Below are positions 1-11,217 of a stretch of DNA of 64,000 nucleotides, piece after piece. Every line of letters begins with the position of its first letter. Position 1 is the stretch's first letter. The notes under the pieces are model-generated. The model was given only the letters and a program-made list of their open reading frames with translations. It did no database searches and was not told where the DNA came from. The position numbers and the translations under genes are program-made. Source of the DNA: Hordeum vulgare subsp. vulgare (lineage: Eukaryota; Streptophyta; Magnoliopsida; Poales; Poaceae); assembly GCF_904849725.1 (NCBI RefSeq), contig NC_058522.1, positions 232,909,084 to 232,973,083 of the forward strand, in the 5' to 3' direction.

Positions 1-29
1 ACCAGTTTCATCCACATGCATACAAATTT

Positions 30-148
30 TCATATATATCCATATACTATAATAGTTTCAATACAAGCTTCCGTGAAGCCATGGTACAAGAAATCATCTT
101 CAAGCATTCCATCAATATAATCCAAGCTTCCCGTGAAGTGAATGTAAT
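30..148 (-). CDS. Candidate last exon of the second CACTA gene
   Basis: On the minus strand a T-rich tract ending TTTTGCAG lies just before 148 and looks like a plant 3' splice site. From 148 the sequence stays open for 39 codons, with an acidic stretch (LDYIDGMLEDDFLYHG), and stops at a TGA at 30-32. A donor-like ATG|GTATGTTA sits at 3505/3504. Joining 3505 to 148 gives a reading through the junction (DDDN then DYIHFTG). I recognise no domain. This is a prediction from splice signals and phase only; no similarity was tested. If it is wrong, the segment is simply transposon 3' sequence. Confidence 0.42.
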
Positions 149-534
149 CTGCAAAATGACAAATAAGAAAGTTAGAAGAATAATACTATATGAAGAAGTA
201 TATATATAGGTTATATCGGAGAGAACTTAGCTAAGTATAGGCCATTTAATAGCTAAGTTAGGTGGAATAGGTAATCTTGGAGCTACATAGCCTTATTATG
301 TCATTTAGGAGAGAACTTAGCTAAGTATAGGTCATTCTAGAGCTAACTTGGATAAAACATGTCATTTTGTAGCCAACTATGATTATTAATCCATTTTGAC
401 CTTATTATGTCATTTTGGAGCTAAATTAGTCATTTAAATGAGCTAACCAAGGTTCTTATGATGTTTTTACCTAACTATGCTAATTATGTCATTTGGGAGG
501 ATAATTAGCTAAGTATGTCTTTGTTGGGGAAAAT

Positions 535-800
535 AACCTACGTAGAAGAAGAAAGAGAAGAAGAAGGATAAGAAAAAGAGGAAGGAGAAGGAGGAGGAGG
601 AGAAGGAGGAGGAGAATGAGAAGGAAGAGGAGAAGAAGAAGAAAAGAAGAAGGGCACGAATAAGGAGAAGAAGGAGGAGAAGAAGGAGAAGGAGCTTCTC
701 TCCTCCTTCTCCTTCTCCTTCTTCTTCCTCCTTCTCCTTCTTCTTCTCTTCTTCTTCTCTTCTTCTTCTTCTTCCTTCTTTTCATTTTTCCTCCTTCTTC
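535..800. repeat. GA-rich tract followed by CT-rich tract (foldback), copy 1
   Basis: About 150 bases of almost pure purine (GAAGAAG, GGAGGAGG) are followed at about 690 by about 110 bases of pyrimidine (CTTCTTC, CTCCTTC). The two halves are roughly reverse-complementary, so a long imperfect hairpin is possible. It starts after the array module CTACGTAGAAG. The Arg/Glu/Lys-rich ORFs here are artefacts of composition. Confidence 0.88.
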
Positions 801-1527
801 TCCTCTTGTGTCCTTCTTCGGGCTAAATTAGCTAATTATGCCTTTTTAGAGCTAATTATGCCATTTTGAGGATAATTAGGTTAGTATAGGTCATGTTTTA
901 TTAAATAGACCATTTTGGAGCTAAGTAAGCTAATTATGCCATTTAGGTGGAAGCCTAGCTAACTATAGGTCATTTCGGAGCTACTTGGGTAAAATATGTC
1001 ATTCCAGAGCAAATTATGCTTATTAAGCCATTTTAGATCTAGCTAAGCTAATTATAGGCCATTTAATAACTAAGTTAGGGGGAATAGGTCATCTTGGAGC
1101 TACGTAAGCCTTATTATGTCATTTAGGAGAGAACTTAGCTAACTATAGGTCATTTTTTATTAAATAGGTCATTTTGGAGCTAACTAAGCTAATTATGTCA
1201 TTTAGGTGGAAGCCTAGCTAACTATAGGTCGTTTCAGAGCTCACTTGGGTTAATTATGTCATTTTGGAGCTAACTATGCTTATTAAGCCATATTGGAGCT
1301 AAATTGGCTAATTATATCATTTAGGTGGAAGCCAAGCTAAGTATATAATATTCATGAGCTAACCAAGGTTCTTATGCCATTTTGAGCTTATTATTTCATT
1401 TTTAGCTAAATTGGTCATTTTAATGAGCTAACCAAGGTTCTTATGATGTTTTCACCTAACTAAGCTAATTATGTCATTTTGTAGGATAATTAGCCAATAT
1501 AGTCTTTGTTGCATGAGACTAAGCTAC

Positions 1528-1798
1528 GTAGAAGACGAGAAAGAGAAGAAGCAAGAAGAGAAGAAGAAGTAAAAGAAGAAGGAGGAGGAGGAGGATGAGG
1601 AGAAGGAGAAGGAAGAGGAGAAGAAGAAGAAAAGAAGAAGGAGAAGGAGAAGGAGGAAGAAGAAGGAGAAGGAGGAGCTCCTTCTCCTTCTTCTCCTCCT
1701 TCTTATCCTTCTTCTTCTCCTTCTTCTTCTCTTCTTCTTCTTGTCTTCTTCTTCTTCTTCCTGCTTTTCATTTTTCCTCTTCTTGTCCCCTTCTTCGG
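1528..1798. repeat. GA-rich tract followed by CT-rich tract (foldback), copy 2
   Basis: This is a second copy of the purine-then-pyrimidine structure, about 1 kb from the first and in the same context (CTACGTAGAAG before, TTCGGGCTAAATTAGCTAA after). The shared context shows it was duplicated with the array rather than arising independently. The purine half runs to about 1675 and the pyrimidine half from about 1680. Confidence 0.88.
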
Positions 1799-3504
1799 GC
1801 TAAATTAGCTAAGAATGCCTTTTTGGAGCTAATTATGTCATTTCGAGGATAATTAGCTAAGTATAGGTCATGTTTTATTAAATAGACCATTTTGGAGCTA
1901 ACTAAGCTAATTATGTCATTTAGGTGGAAGCCTAGCTAACTATAGGTCATTTCGAAGCCAACTTTGGTAAAATGTGTCATTCCGGAGCAAACTATGCTTA
2001 TTAAGCCATATTGGATCTAGATAAGCTAATTATAGGCCATTTAATACCTGAGTTAGGGGGAAAAGGTCATCTTGGAGCTAAGTTAGCCTTATTATGTCAT
2101 TTAGGAGAGAACTTAGCTAACTATAGGTCATTTTTTATTAAATGTGTCATTTTGGAGCTAACTAAGCTAATTATGTCATTTAGGTGGAAGCCTAGCTAAC
2201 TATATGTTGTTTCGGAGCTAACTTGGGTTAAATATGTCATTTTGGAGGATAATTAGCTAAGAATGCCTTTTTGGAGCTAATTATGTCATTTCGAGGATAA
2301 TTAGCTAAGTATAGGTCATGTTTTATTGAATAGACCATTTTGGAGCTAACTAAGCTAATTATGTCATTTAGGTGGAAGCCTAGCTAACTACAGCTCATTT
2401 AGGAGCTAACTTGGGTAAAATAGGTCATTCCGAAGAAAACTATGCTTATTAAGCCATTTTGGATCTAGCTAAGCTAATTATAGGCCATTTAATACGTAAG
2501 TTAGGGGGAATAGGTCATCTTGGAGCTAAGTTAGCCTTATTATGTCATTTAGGAGAGAACTTAGCTAATTATAGGTCATTTTTTATTAAATAGGTCATTT
2601 TGGAGCTAACTAAGCTAATTATGTCATTTAGGTGGAAGCCTAGCTAACTATATGTCGTTTCGAAGCTAACTTGGGTTAAATATGTCATTTTGGAGGATAA
2701 TTATCTAAGAATGCCTTTTTGGATCTTACTATTTCATTTCAAGGATAATTAGCTAAGTATAGGTCATGTTTTATTAAATAGACCATTTTGGAGCTAACTA
2801 AGCTAATTATGTCATTTAGGTGGAAGCCTAGCTAACTATAGGTCATTTCGGAGCTAACTTGGGTAAAATGTGTCATTTCGGAGCAAACTATGCTTATTAA
2901 GCCATTTTGGATCTAGCTAAGCTAATTATAGGCCATTTAATACCTACGTTAGGGGGAATAGGTCATCTTGGAGCTAAGTTAGCCTTATTATGTCATTTAG
3001 GAGAGAACTTAGCTAACTATAGGTCATTTTTTATAAAATATGTCATTTTGGAGCTAACTAAGCTAATTATGTCATTTAGGTGGAAGCCTAGCTAACTATA
3101 TGTCGTTTCGGAGCTAACTTAGGTTAAATATGTCTTTTTGGAGGATAATTAGCTAAGTATATGTCATTTTGGAGCTAATTATGTTATTTCGAGGATAATT
3201 AGCTAAGTATATGTCATTTTTATTAAATGGACCATTTTGGAGCTAACTAAGCTAATTATGTCATTTAGGTGGAAGCCTAGCTAACTATAAGTCATTTCGG
3301 AGCTAACTTGGGTAAAATAGGTCATTCCGGAGCAAACTATGCTTATTAAGCCATTTTGGATCTAGCTAAGCTAATTATAGGCCATTTAATACCTAAGTTA
3401 GGGGGAATAGGTCATCTTCGAGCTACCTAAGCCTTATTATGTCATTTAGGAGCGAACTTAGCTAAGTATATGTAATTTTTATTAAAACACTAGAAATAAC
3501 ATAC

Positions 3505-6083
3505 CATTATCGTCATCAGGGCGGTGAAGCACGGTGGCTCTGGCTTGTTTCACCTGGAGAAGGCTGCCCTGGAGAAGGCTCCACTGTACAAGGGTCGTGC
3601 GATGCGTTTCGGGAGATATTCTGCACCAAACATCGTTTGCAATGTGTCGTTAGCATGAGGACACTCTTAAGATCACTGCACTGAAATGAAACTCATCGTC
3701 CCCGCCATGTTAATGACTGGCATCGCCGGAGGGACTTGGCCGGTTTTCTCGCACATAGACTGTACATTTGGTTTCAACAAGTCAAACTTTTTAGTTATTA
3801 ATGAAACAGACATTAAAATGCAATATTTGAAATAATATGAAGAAGAATCTTACCACGAAGAGCTCGTATATGGCCCTGTTAGACGCATCATTCTGTGCCC
3901 TCTCCGCCTCCACCAATGCATTCGTCCTCTGCTCCAGCTCCCTCATCTCCTTATCCTTCTCCACCATAACCGCGTGTGTTGCCTCTCTCTCTCTCTCTTT
4001 CAGAATAGCAGCCTGCAACACAACTCATTGTTAGCATTGTAATCATATTGGTTCCAACGCACAACATAATGCGGAAAGATAGTTGAGTCCATTAAACTAA
4101 CCTCGATGGCGAGATCGACTGGCCGTGGACGAGGTGTTATGTCCGGATAGGAGCTCGTTTGGCGTGCCTTTATCTGCCGAAGAGTGCTAGGACAACGTAT
4201 AAGGCCGTCTCCAATGGCGATCGAGCCATGGGGCCTCCCGTTGCCAGCTATCATCACCAGCTCTGGATCAATAGTCCCCTTGCTTGGGTTAAAGTCCTCC
4301 CCTTTCCTCGCCTTCCCGTGATCTCTGTACTTCACGAGCTTGTGGTGGGAGGAGATGTTGGTGAAGTTTTCTGGATGCTCGAGGTCAGACTCAGAGAATG
4401 CCTTGACCTTCTTGTACGAGGCAGTATGGGCCATCGCATAAAGGTCGTACATCTGTGGCACCTCCGTCTTATTGTGACGCACCTAAAAGAGAGAGAGAGA
4501 GGAAAATTGTATTAGTAAAGGCCTCAAGATAGCATTAAGAATGAATTGCATGAGGCATGAAGCAAACCACATACCCAGTTCTCGCCAAATTGGATTAAGT
4601 TGACGCTCCCTTGATGGTGTGGCACACCAACCATTTTGCCACGCCTCTCCTTAGAGTTGTTGTGGCTAGCCTCCCACGTTTCGGAGCACCACTGATCCAC
4701 CAAGGCCTCCGAACAATCCATCTTATCCACACACCATCTCGGGGGCACCTAAGTTAATAAAGAGAAATTTGAGCGCATAAGAACCAAATCAAGGAAACTA
4801 ACTACAAAGCCTGAATAATATGTAATTACCTTCATGTAATGCTCCTTCTCCATCTTAGAATAACGGCACTTCGCATTGTCCTTCCTAATACGCCGCGTGG
4901 CATAGTAGTCTGGAAGAGCCTGCACCCGAGCCTCGTGCCGAAAGTTTTGAAGTAGGCGGCGACATTTGATTTCGATAACCTTTGTCGCGTCCTCCTCGTA
5001 TCCCTCCTCACACATGTAGTAGGTCTACAAATGAGACAACACCGATTAGTACAATAACTAGCTATGGTTGATTTATAATTGTGTGAAGGAAAAATTACCC
5101 AGAACTGTCGGATCACCATGTCGGCCCTTGTGTGGCACAAAACACCGTCGATCTCCACCTCCGGCGGGGCCAGGGCACCCAAGTAGTGCTCCCAGGTCAT
5201 TCCTACCTCTCGCTCCCGACTGGGCAACGTAACAAACCCTGGGAAGTTTTGAAGGCAAATCACACCAAGGACGCGATTGGGCTTGCGGACACCCTTGGCA
5301 ACAATCCAACCCCTACGGTATGACAAATTAAAGCCAAAACATTAGATATTTGAGAAAACGTGAAGGAAAAAGGTTAAATAAGAGTAAATTAACTTACTTG
5401 TCCCCATTTGGCCTAATCGACCACCTCTGCTCGGGGGTCAGCGGCACGAACGGGAGCCCCAAACTACCACGCTGGTAGACAGTAGCCCCCTCACCCAGCT
5501 CCTCGTCGCTACCAGCATGGCCACTTGGCTCAGCCCAGGTATCCCACTGGGTCTCTGGGGACGTACCCTCATCCCTGCTTTGCTCCAGAGTATCCTGGAA
5601 CGAAGCCTTTGGGACACGAGTCTCGTGGGTCGAAGGCTCGTCGACCTGAGGCTCGTGAACCGGAGACCGTGTAGCCTCCACCTCAGACGAATCGACCCTA
5701 GAAGTCCCGTGCTCACGTGAATCAGCTTGGGGTGGTGGCGGAGACCGTGTAGCCTCCACCTCAGAAGGCGAGGCATCCACCGCTCTACCTCTCCCGCGGC
5801 CACGTGTACCTTTAGTACAACATAAATACCAACATGAGTAATAAAATGTATATAAATACCAATATGCATACAACATGAGTACAACATAAATACCAACATG
5901 AATACAACGTGTACCTTTAGTACCTCTCGGCTTCGCGGGGGGTCGACCTCCTCTCACGGGGGGCGCTCCTTGTAGAGTAGAGAGCAACGCTCTCCGAAGA
6001 GGCGAGGCAGGAATGGAACAACCCGTCTGACCACCCGCCGATGAAGAAGGAGCTGCGGAGTGCTTTCGACCCTTTCCAACCAT
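3505..6083 (-). pseudogene. Second CACTA gene, Transposase_24 (PF03004) type, multi-exon
   Basis: Read leftward from an ATG at 6083, exon 1 (to about 5394) encodes a basic, Pro/Ser/Glu-rich N-terminus. Later coding blocks lie at about 5326-5098 (GWIVAKGVRKPNRVLGV, then PGFVTLPSR and TWEHYLG), 5022-4775, 4748-4575, 4482-4100, 4020-3850 (heptad-like, coiled-coil-prone, with EKDKEMRELEQR) and 3620-3505. The blocks are separated by short AT-rich gaps with GT/AG-like edges. The order resembles the plant En/Spm-associated protein family PF03004, which accompanies TNP2 in grass CACTA elements and is thought to act like TNPA in binding element ends. The splice model is mine and unproven. A one-base shift near 3518 appears to break the last long block. 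Confidence 0.78.
5813..5925. repeat. Intron-like AT-rich repeat inside exon 1 region, copy A
   Basis: The block is built from repeats of ATAAATACCAACATGA with partial variants. On the minus strand it is bounded by GTACACG-type sequence at both ends and interrupts a basic coding stretch, so it is probably an intron or an insertion in the second CACTA gene. The same 40-bp sequence recurs at 6119-6160. Confidence 0.6.
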
Positions 6084-6118
6084 CTTTCAACACCCGTCAT
6101 GACAAAGAGTAAATGAAA

Positions 6119-6262
6119 TTAGTACAACATAAATACCAACATGAGTAATAAAATGTATATAATGTAAGTGTATCATCGTCATAAATACCAACATGACTAA
6201 TAAAAATTGAATACCTAACATGAACTCAAAATTTATATATAGTAATAGTTGAATACCTTACA
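6119..6262. repeat. AT-rich repeat between the two CACTA genes, copy B
   Basis: This stretch shares a run starting AGTACAACATAAATACC, and the TAATAAAATGTATATA that follows, with 5814-5860. It then adds further ATAAATACCAACATGA units. It lies between the transposase stop (6267) and the start of the second gene (6083). No coding potential is seen. Confidence 0.6.
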
Positions 6263-6266
6263 TGAA

Positions 6267-9200
6267 CTAATAACAATCGTGCTCGTCTATATATGCTTCG
6301 GGGTCAATAAATGCATCATGATCATCACTATCATCAATAAATGCATCATCATCATCACTATCAGGAAGAACATGTGGAAGGCCACCATTATGTAATCGGT
6401 CAAGAAGTGACAGGTGATCCGCAGCAGTAACCTCTTCTTCTTCCATCTCTTCCTGTTCGGGCTCAGGGGTTAAGACGGATTCACTCTCGCTGCCTATTTC
6501 AATGTTCTGGGGTGAAGTAGAGCGGTTCTTGAAACGTTTCTTCGACATACGTGTTTCTTGGAAGAATTCTCCTTCATATGTGTCTGGGTTAATGTGAGGT
6601 TCGTAATCCTCTTCATTGAGGGTAGGTGGTCTAAAATGTGGTGGCACTTCATAAACAACATCCCAACCTTTGAGATTTGGATCAGTTTGGCAGGCCCATG
6701 GTAGATAGAAAACTTGTGTCACCTGTTGAGCCGTAATATAGACATCGGGAACATCTAAGTGGGTGTTCTGGTTGATTTCGGCTCAAACCAATAACATTTG
6801 AAGACTACGACGGTCGGTGGGTTTTCACCATAGAATAGAAGTTCATAAATTGCTTCAACTCTTCCATAATACTCGGTGCCTCCTTCGTCGATAGCAGAGA
6901 TAGAACAATTTGTAGTCTTTAGGTCGGGCATAGATAGCTCTTTTCCAAAGGTACGAAGTGATACCCGTTGATGTTGTATTTGTCAAATGAATGGACCTTA
7001 TAGTCAAAACCATTATCGACTTGTCTCAACTCGGCGTCCATAGACTCTGCATTTGCCTACAAGTTTAATAGGAAAGAATGGATGCATTAGCCGCATATTA
7101 GACCAAGAAATCAAATGGGTCCTTAATGGTAATTAATTACCCTTTGTTTGAACCAAGAGATGAAACCGGGATAGTCACCTCCATGCTTTGCGACAAGCTC
7201 ATACTCTTCGACGGAATCCTTTTCGATGACCACTCCATCCGAGAATTCGGCAACGTATGGACTATATCAAATATCCGGGAACAAGAGTAGTTCAAAGCAA
7301 TTAGAAGTTGCGGAACAATAATTTACCGAGAACTTACTCGATGTACGGCCGCACTTCTGTTAGGTTGGTGAAGATATACAATGAAATGGTCCAACGATTT
7401 CCCTTTCGAAGCACCGGATGGTGCGAGCTTACCTTTGAATAGGCTGAGGTTGGATCGAACTTTTTTTGGATCGCCGTATTTGTACCGAGGCTTCGGGTTA
7501 TGCAAATGATGATTTTTGGCTTTGTAGTGTGTTGTCACGAAGTTTGCCGCCTCCTCAGTAATGAATGCCTCGGCCATCGATGCTTCAATTCTACGTTTAT
7601 TTTTACACTTAGCTCGAAGCGTCTTCTGCATCCTCTCAGTTGAGTAGCAACATCGATTTTGAACGGGCCCCCCATTCTTGCCTCGGTCGGGAGATGCAAA
7701 ATAAAATGTTGCATTGGATTAAAGAAGCTCGGTGGAAAGATACTTTCTAATTTGCAGATCAACTCGCCGCCAACTCTTCCATTTCATCTAGCATGTCAGG
7801 CGATAGTTCTTTCGCACAAAGAGAACGGAAGAAATAGCTCACCTCTGCCAGTACTAGTCATTCATCCTCAGGGATAAAGCCACGCAACATCACCGGCATT
7901 ACCCGCTCAATCCATATGTGCCAATCATGACTCTTGAGACCAAATATTTTCAATTTCCCAAGACTCGCTCCCCTCTTTAGATTCGCAGCATACCCATCGG
8001 GGAACATCAACCGCATTTTCACCCACAATAGCATTTCCCTCATTGCTGACCTTTCAAGATTGAACCATGCCTTTGGCTTCGCTATGCTTTGCTTTCCTTT
8101 CCGTTGTTGCAAGTTTTGCGACGTTCTATCACATAGAGCCTCCAGGTCGATTATAGCCTTAGGATTATCTTTTGACTTCCCCTCTATGCCGAACAATGTA
8201 CCAAAAATGGCCTCCGCAATATTCTTCTCAGTGTGCATCACGTCGATGTTGTGTGGGCAAAGGAGGTCTTTGAAGTATGGCAAATCCCATAAGCATGACT
8301 TGTGAGTCCACGCGTGTTCCATATTATACCCTTTGAAGTATCCTAGACGCAAAGGATCAGGCTCGAGAGCGTTTAACTGATCAAGGGTCTGTTGACCTGT
8401 CAAAGCAGCTGGTGCAGTGTTTTTGACAACTCTACCTTTGATGAAATTCTTCTTGTCTTTTCTGAACTTATGCTCAGGATCCAGGAATTGTCTATGCATG
8501 TCGAAGCAAGAAAACTTGCGACCAGCCTGCAGCCAACGGAACTGAAGAGCTGCCTTGCATGTGGTGCACGGGAACCTTCCATGCACACACCAGCCAGCGA
8601 ATAGCGCAAACACCGGATAATCATGCGTCGAGTACATGTACCACACATGCATTTGAAATTTGTTTTGGTAGCCGCGTCGTAGGTCTTGATCCCATTATCC
8701 CAGGCTTCTTGCAACTCATCCTTAAGCGGCTGCATGTACACATTCATATTCTTCCCCGGGTAGTTGGGCCCTGGAATTATCAACGTGAGGAAAATGTTCT
8801 TTCTTTTCATAATCTCTCCGGGTGGCAAATTGAGTGGAATGACAAATACAGGCCAACAATTGTATTGTGCTGCCGTCATACCATACACATGGAACCCATC
8901 CGTGCTGATGGCAACTCTAGGTTGCCTTGGATCTTCCGATTTATCCTTATGTAATGCATCGAAGTGCCTCCACGCCAAACCATCTGAAGTGTGTACCACC
9001 ATCTTGTTCCCATCCGCATCTAGTTTGGTTCCTTTGCCCAATTTGTGCCATGTCATCTGTCTGGACGTCTCTTCGACCATGAAATGACGTTGAAGTCTTG
9101 GTACGATTGGCAGATACCAAACAACACTAATGGGGATTTTGGTCGGATTCTTCTCACCCATACCATTGTCTACCACAATATACCTGGAAGAATTGCAAAT

Positions 9201-9868
9201 GGGGCAATAGTTCAAGGTCGCATACTCAAGCCTAAATAAGGCACATCCATTCTCACAGGCATGTATCTTCTCATAGGGCATCTTAAGTACACGGAGGATT
9301 TTCTCTGACTGGTACAGGTTTGCAGGCAGTACATGGCCTTTGGGTAGAAAGCGTCCAAATATCGGCATCATCGCGTCGTAGCATTCTCTGACTAGGTTGA
9401 ATTGATCCTTCAGAGCCATTACTTGCGCGATGGCATCCAGCTGACAAAGCTCAGTCTGCTCGTGGAGAGGACGTTTTGAAGACTCCAACATTTCATAGAA
9501 GGCCTTTACATATTCCTCCATCTCATCGTCCGAATCCCGAGCATCATCAAAGTCTTGCACCATGTCTTCAATCCCGATACCATGCTCGTCGGTGCGACGA
9601 CTAATCACCTCAGCTGTGGCACGTTGGTCAGACTCACCATGAAAAGTCCACACCGTTTAATTAGGCATAAAACCCCACTTCTGCAGGTGTTTACCCATTT
9701 CAAACTCTGTCTGCTTTTTCCATTTGTCGCAGTTGGGACAGGGGCACCATGTTTTTGCTGGCCATTTGCAAACGCGGCACTCACAAACCCCCTGGTTTTT
9801 GTTAACCATTCATGGGTCATGTCTTTCTGACTAGGGTGACCAGTGTACATCCAAGCACGATCACTCAT
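6267..9868 (-). pseudogene. CACTA transposase, TNP2 type, broken
   Basis: This is the DNA-cutting transposase of the element, read from an ATG at 9868. In order I see a transposase-associated N-terminal domain (SDRAWMYTGH, then a Cys-rich CPNCDKW), the TNP2 core (9650-8400 and 8652-7860, with CPICNSSRY, ISTDGFHVYGMTAAQYNCWPV, VWYMYSTHDYP and HNIDVMHTEKNIAEAIFGTL), a DUF4218-like part (7850-7323: FFRSLCAKELSPDML, HFILHLPTEARMGGP) and a DUF4216-like part (about 7260-6650: VVVFKCYWFEP), ending in an acidic tail. A likely intron separates 7141 from about 7060. Visible damage includes a frameshift near 9775, a TAA near 9660, a frameshift near 8650, a TGA at about 7858, frameshifts near 7765 and 7670, and stops in the DUF4216 part. 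The copy cannot make a full transposase. Confidence 0.92.
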
Positions 9869-10006
9869 GTTGCCTAGCTACCTATGGGCGCACAAGAAAT
9901 AAATATATAATTCATCATCTATATTCATACTCTAATCAAGTTTGTCATTTTTATTACGTCAATGTAACCTACAAGCTAATAGGTAAAGATAGGTCCTAAT
10001 CCCACC

Positions 10007-10218
10007 CGAGTATGTGTAGATTGGGTTCGTTTTCCCATGCTCTGCTCCAGATGCGACACAGAATTTCGGCAGCACCTCCCCGCTGTTCTCCTGATACACG
10101 TCTCGGCAATAAGCAGAGAGGATGTGTACCCGGAGAACAACAGGGAGGCACTAACGAAATTCTGTATCGGATCCAGAGCACAGCATACGGGAAAATGAAC
10201 CCAATCTACACATACTCG
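10007..10218. repeat. Large imperfect inverted repeat
   Basis: The arm at about 10007-10103 (CGAGTATGTGTAGATTGGG onward) matches the reverse complement of about 10119-10218 with small mismatches and indels, by eye near 80%. The spacer is only about 15 bases. It lies in the 5' region of the CACTA element upstream of the transposase start. An RNA spanning it could fold into a long hairpin. Confidence 0.85.
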
Positions 10219-10243
10219 TGCTGTCCATGGATAATGTTGGACA

Positions 10244-10309
10244 ATTCGAAAGGATGGCGGTTATAAATATGCAAAGAAATGCATATTTATAGATGTCGCC
10301 CTTTCGAAT
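10244..10309. repeat. Short inverted repeat next to the large one
   Basis: ATTCGAAAGG at 10244 and CCTTTCGAAT ending at 10309 are perfect inverse copies. The inner halves (TATAAATATGCA against TGCATATTTATA) also pair, with a few mismatches between. It is a second foldback in the same CACTA leader. The strand-symmetric TATAAATA is palindrome sequence rather than clear promoter evidence. Confidence 0.8.
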
Positions 10310-10644
10310 GGGAGACGCATATTGGTCACGCATACTCATGATTGAAGAAACCTATAGCTAGCAAGTTTCATCGGCACGAAGACCGGGATAGAGCAAATTA
10401 AGGGGGTAGGAGGAGAAGTCATTTGTGCTCACCAACAAATGCAGGGGCGGAGCTCGTCCAACGCACGTGGAGGTCGTCGAACAACTGCACATTGAAATTC
10501 ACACGATCAACACAAATATGATGTTTTTATAATTAACATAATCGGAAAATATGTGACCTAACTCATAATTTACAAAACTATGACCCCGTGGGCCTCTAGA
10601 AGGCCGAAAAGCACCTTCTCGTTCAACAGTAAGTAGAAGAGGTG

Positions 10645-11217
10645 TCGGGGGTCGGGGCTTAGTGGCGTCGAGGGTCGGTGGTGTCGGGTGTCGGTGGTCG
10701 GGAGTCGGGTTAAATGCGTCGATGGTCGGGGGTCAGTGTCGTCGGGGGTCGAGGGTCACTAGCGTCGGGGGCTGGGGTCTTTGTGATCAACAAGAGGCCA
10801 AAGAGGTGTCGGGGGCCCGGGGTTGGGGGTTAGTGGCGTCGGGGGTCGGGGGTAGGGGGTCGGGGGTCGGGGGTCGAGGGTTAGTGGCGTCGGGGGTCGG
10901 GGATCGGGGGTCGGGGGTTAGTGGTGTCGGGCGTCAGGGGTCGGGGGTCGGTGGTGTCGGGCGTCCGGAGTTGTGGGTCGGGGGTCGGGAGTCGGGTGTC
11001 AGTGGCGTCGGGGGTCGAGGGTCGGGGGTTGGTGGCGTCGGGTGTCGGGGGTCGGGAGTCGGTGTTGGGGGTCGAGGGTCAGTGGTGTCGTGCGTTGAGG
11101 GTCGGGAGTCGGGTGTCAATGGCGTCGGGGGTCGGGGGTCGAGGGTCGGGGGTTGGTGGCATCGGGCGTCGGGGGTTGGTGGCGTCGGGCGTCGGGGGTC
11201 GTGGGTGGGGGTCGGGG
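10645..11217. repeat. G-rich minisatellite (GGGGGTCGGGG type)
   Basis: Imperfect repeats of GTCGGGGGTCG and GTGGCGTCGGGGGTC fill nearly 570 bases, with many runs of three or more G on the plus strand. Gly/Val/Ser/Arg-rich ORFs in all frames are artefacts. Such a tract can form G-quadruplexes. It belongs to the CACTA 5' non-coding region. From about 10310 to 10640 I see no gene. Confidence 0.9.

Larger units (their letters stand above)
160..3480. repeat. Tandem array with ~448-bp higher-order repeat
   Basis: Short AT-rich modules (AGCTAACTAAGCTAATTATG, GTCATTTAGG, GGTGGAAGCCTAGC) recur throughout. The landmark GAGGATAATTAG falls at about 868, 1845, 2293, 2741 and 3191, giving spacings of 448, 448 and 450 bp. 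The first interval, 977 bp, is two units plus a GA/CT tract. Within each unit GGTGGAAGCCTAGCTAACTA occurs twice, about 259 and 190 bp apart, so the array is a nested repeat. All ORFs in it are accidental. It lies inside the CACTA element, possibly wholly within one intron (149-3504). Copies have diverged by scattered substitutions, so it is not fresh. Confidence 0.9.

Noticed and set aside
489..785. Lys/Arg/Glu-rich then Leu-rich ORF, and its partner at 1595-1852
   Set aside because: Purine and pyrimidine tracts give such ORFs in any frame; no start context or homology.
2011..3095. Two nearly identical 62-codon ORFs (2011-2199 and 2907-3095)
   Set aside because: They are the same part of two tandem units; similarity follows from the repeat and not from protein selection.
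160..3480. CRISPR-like array
   Set aside because: Repeats are long, diverged and directly adjoining, without unique spacers, in a plant transposon.
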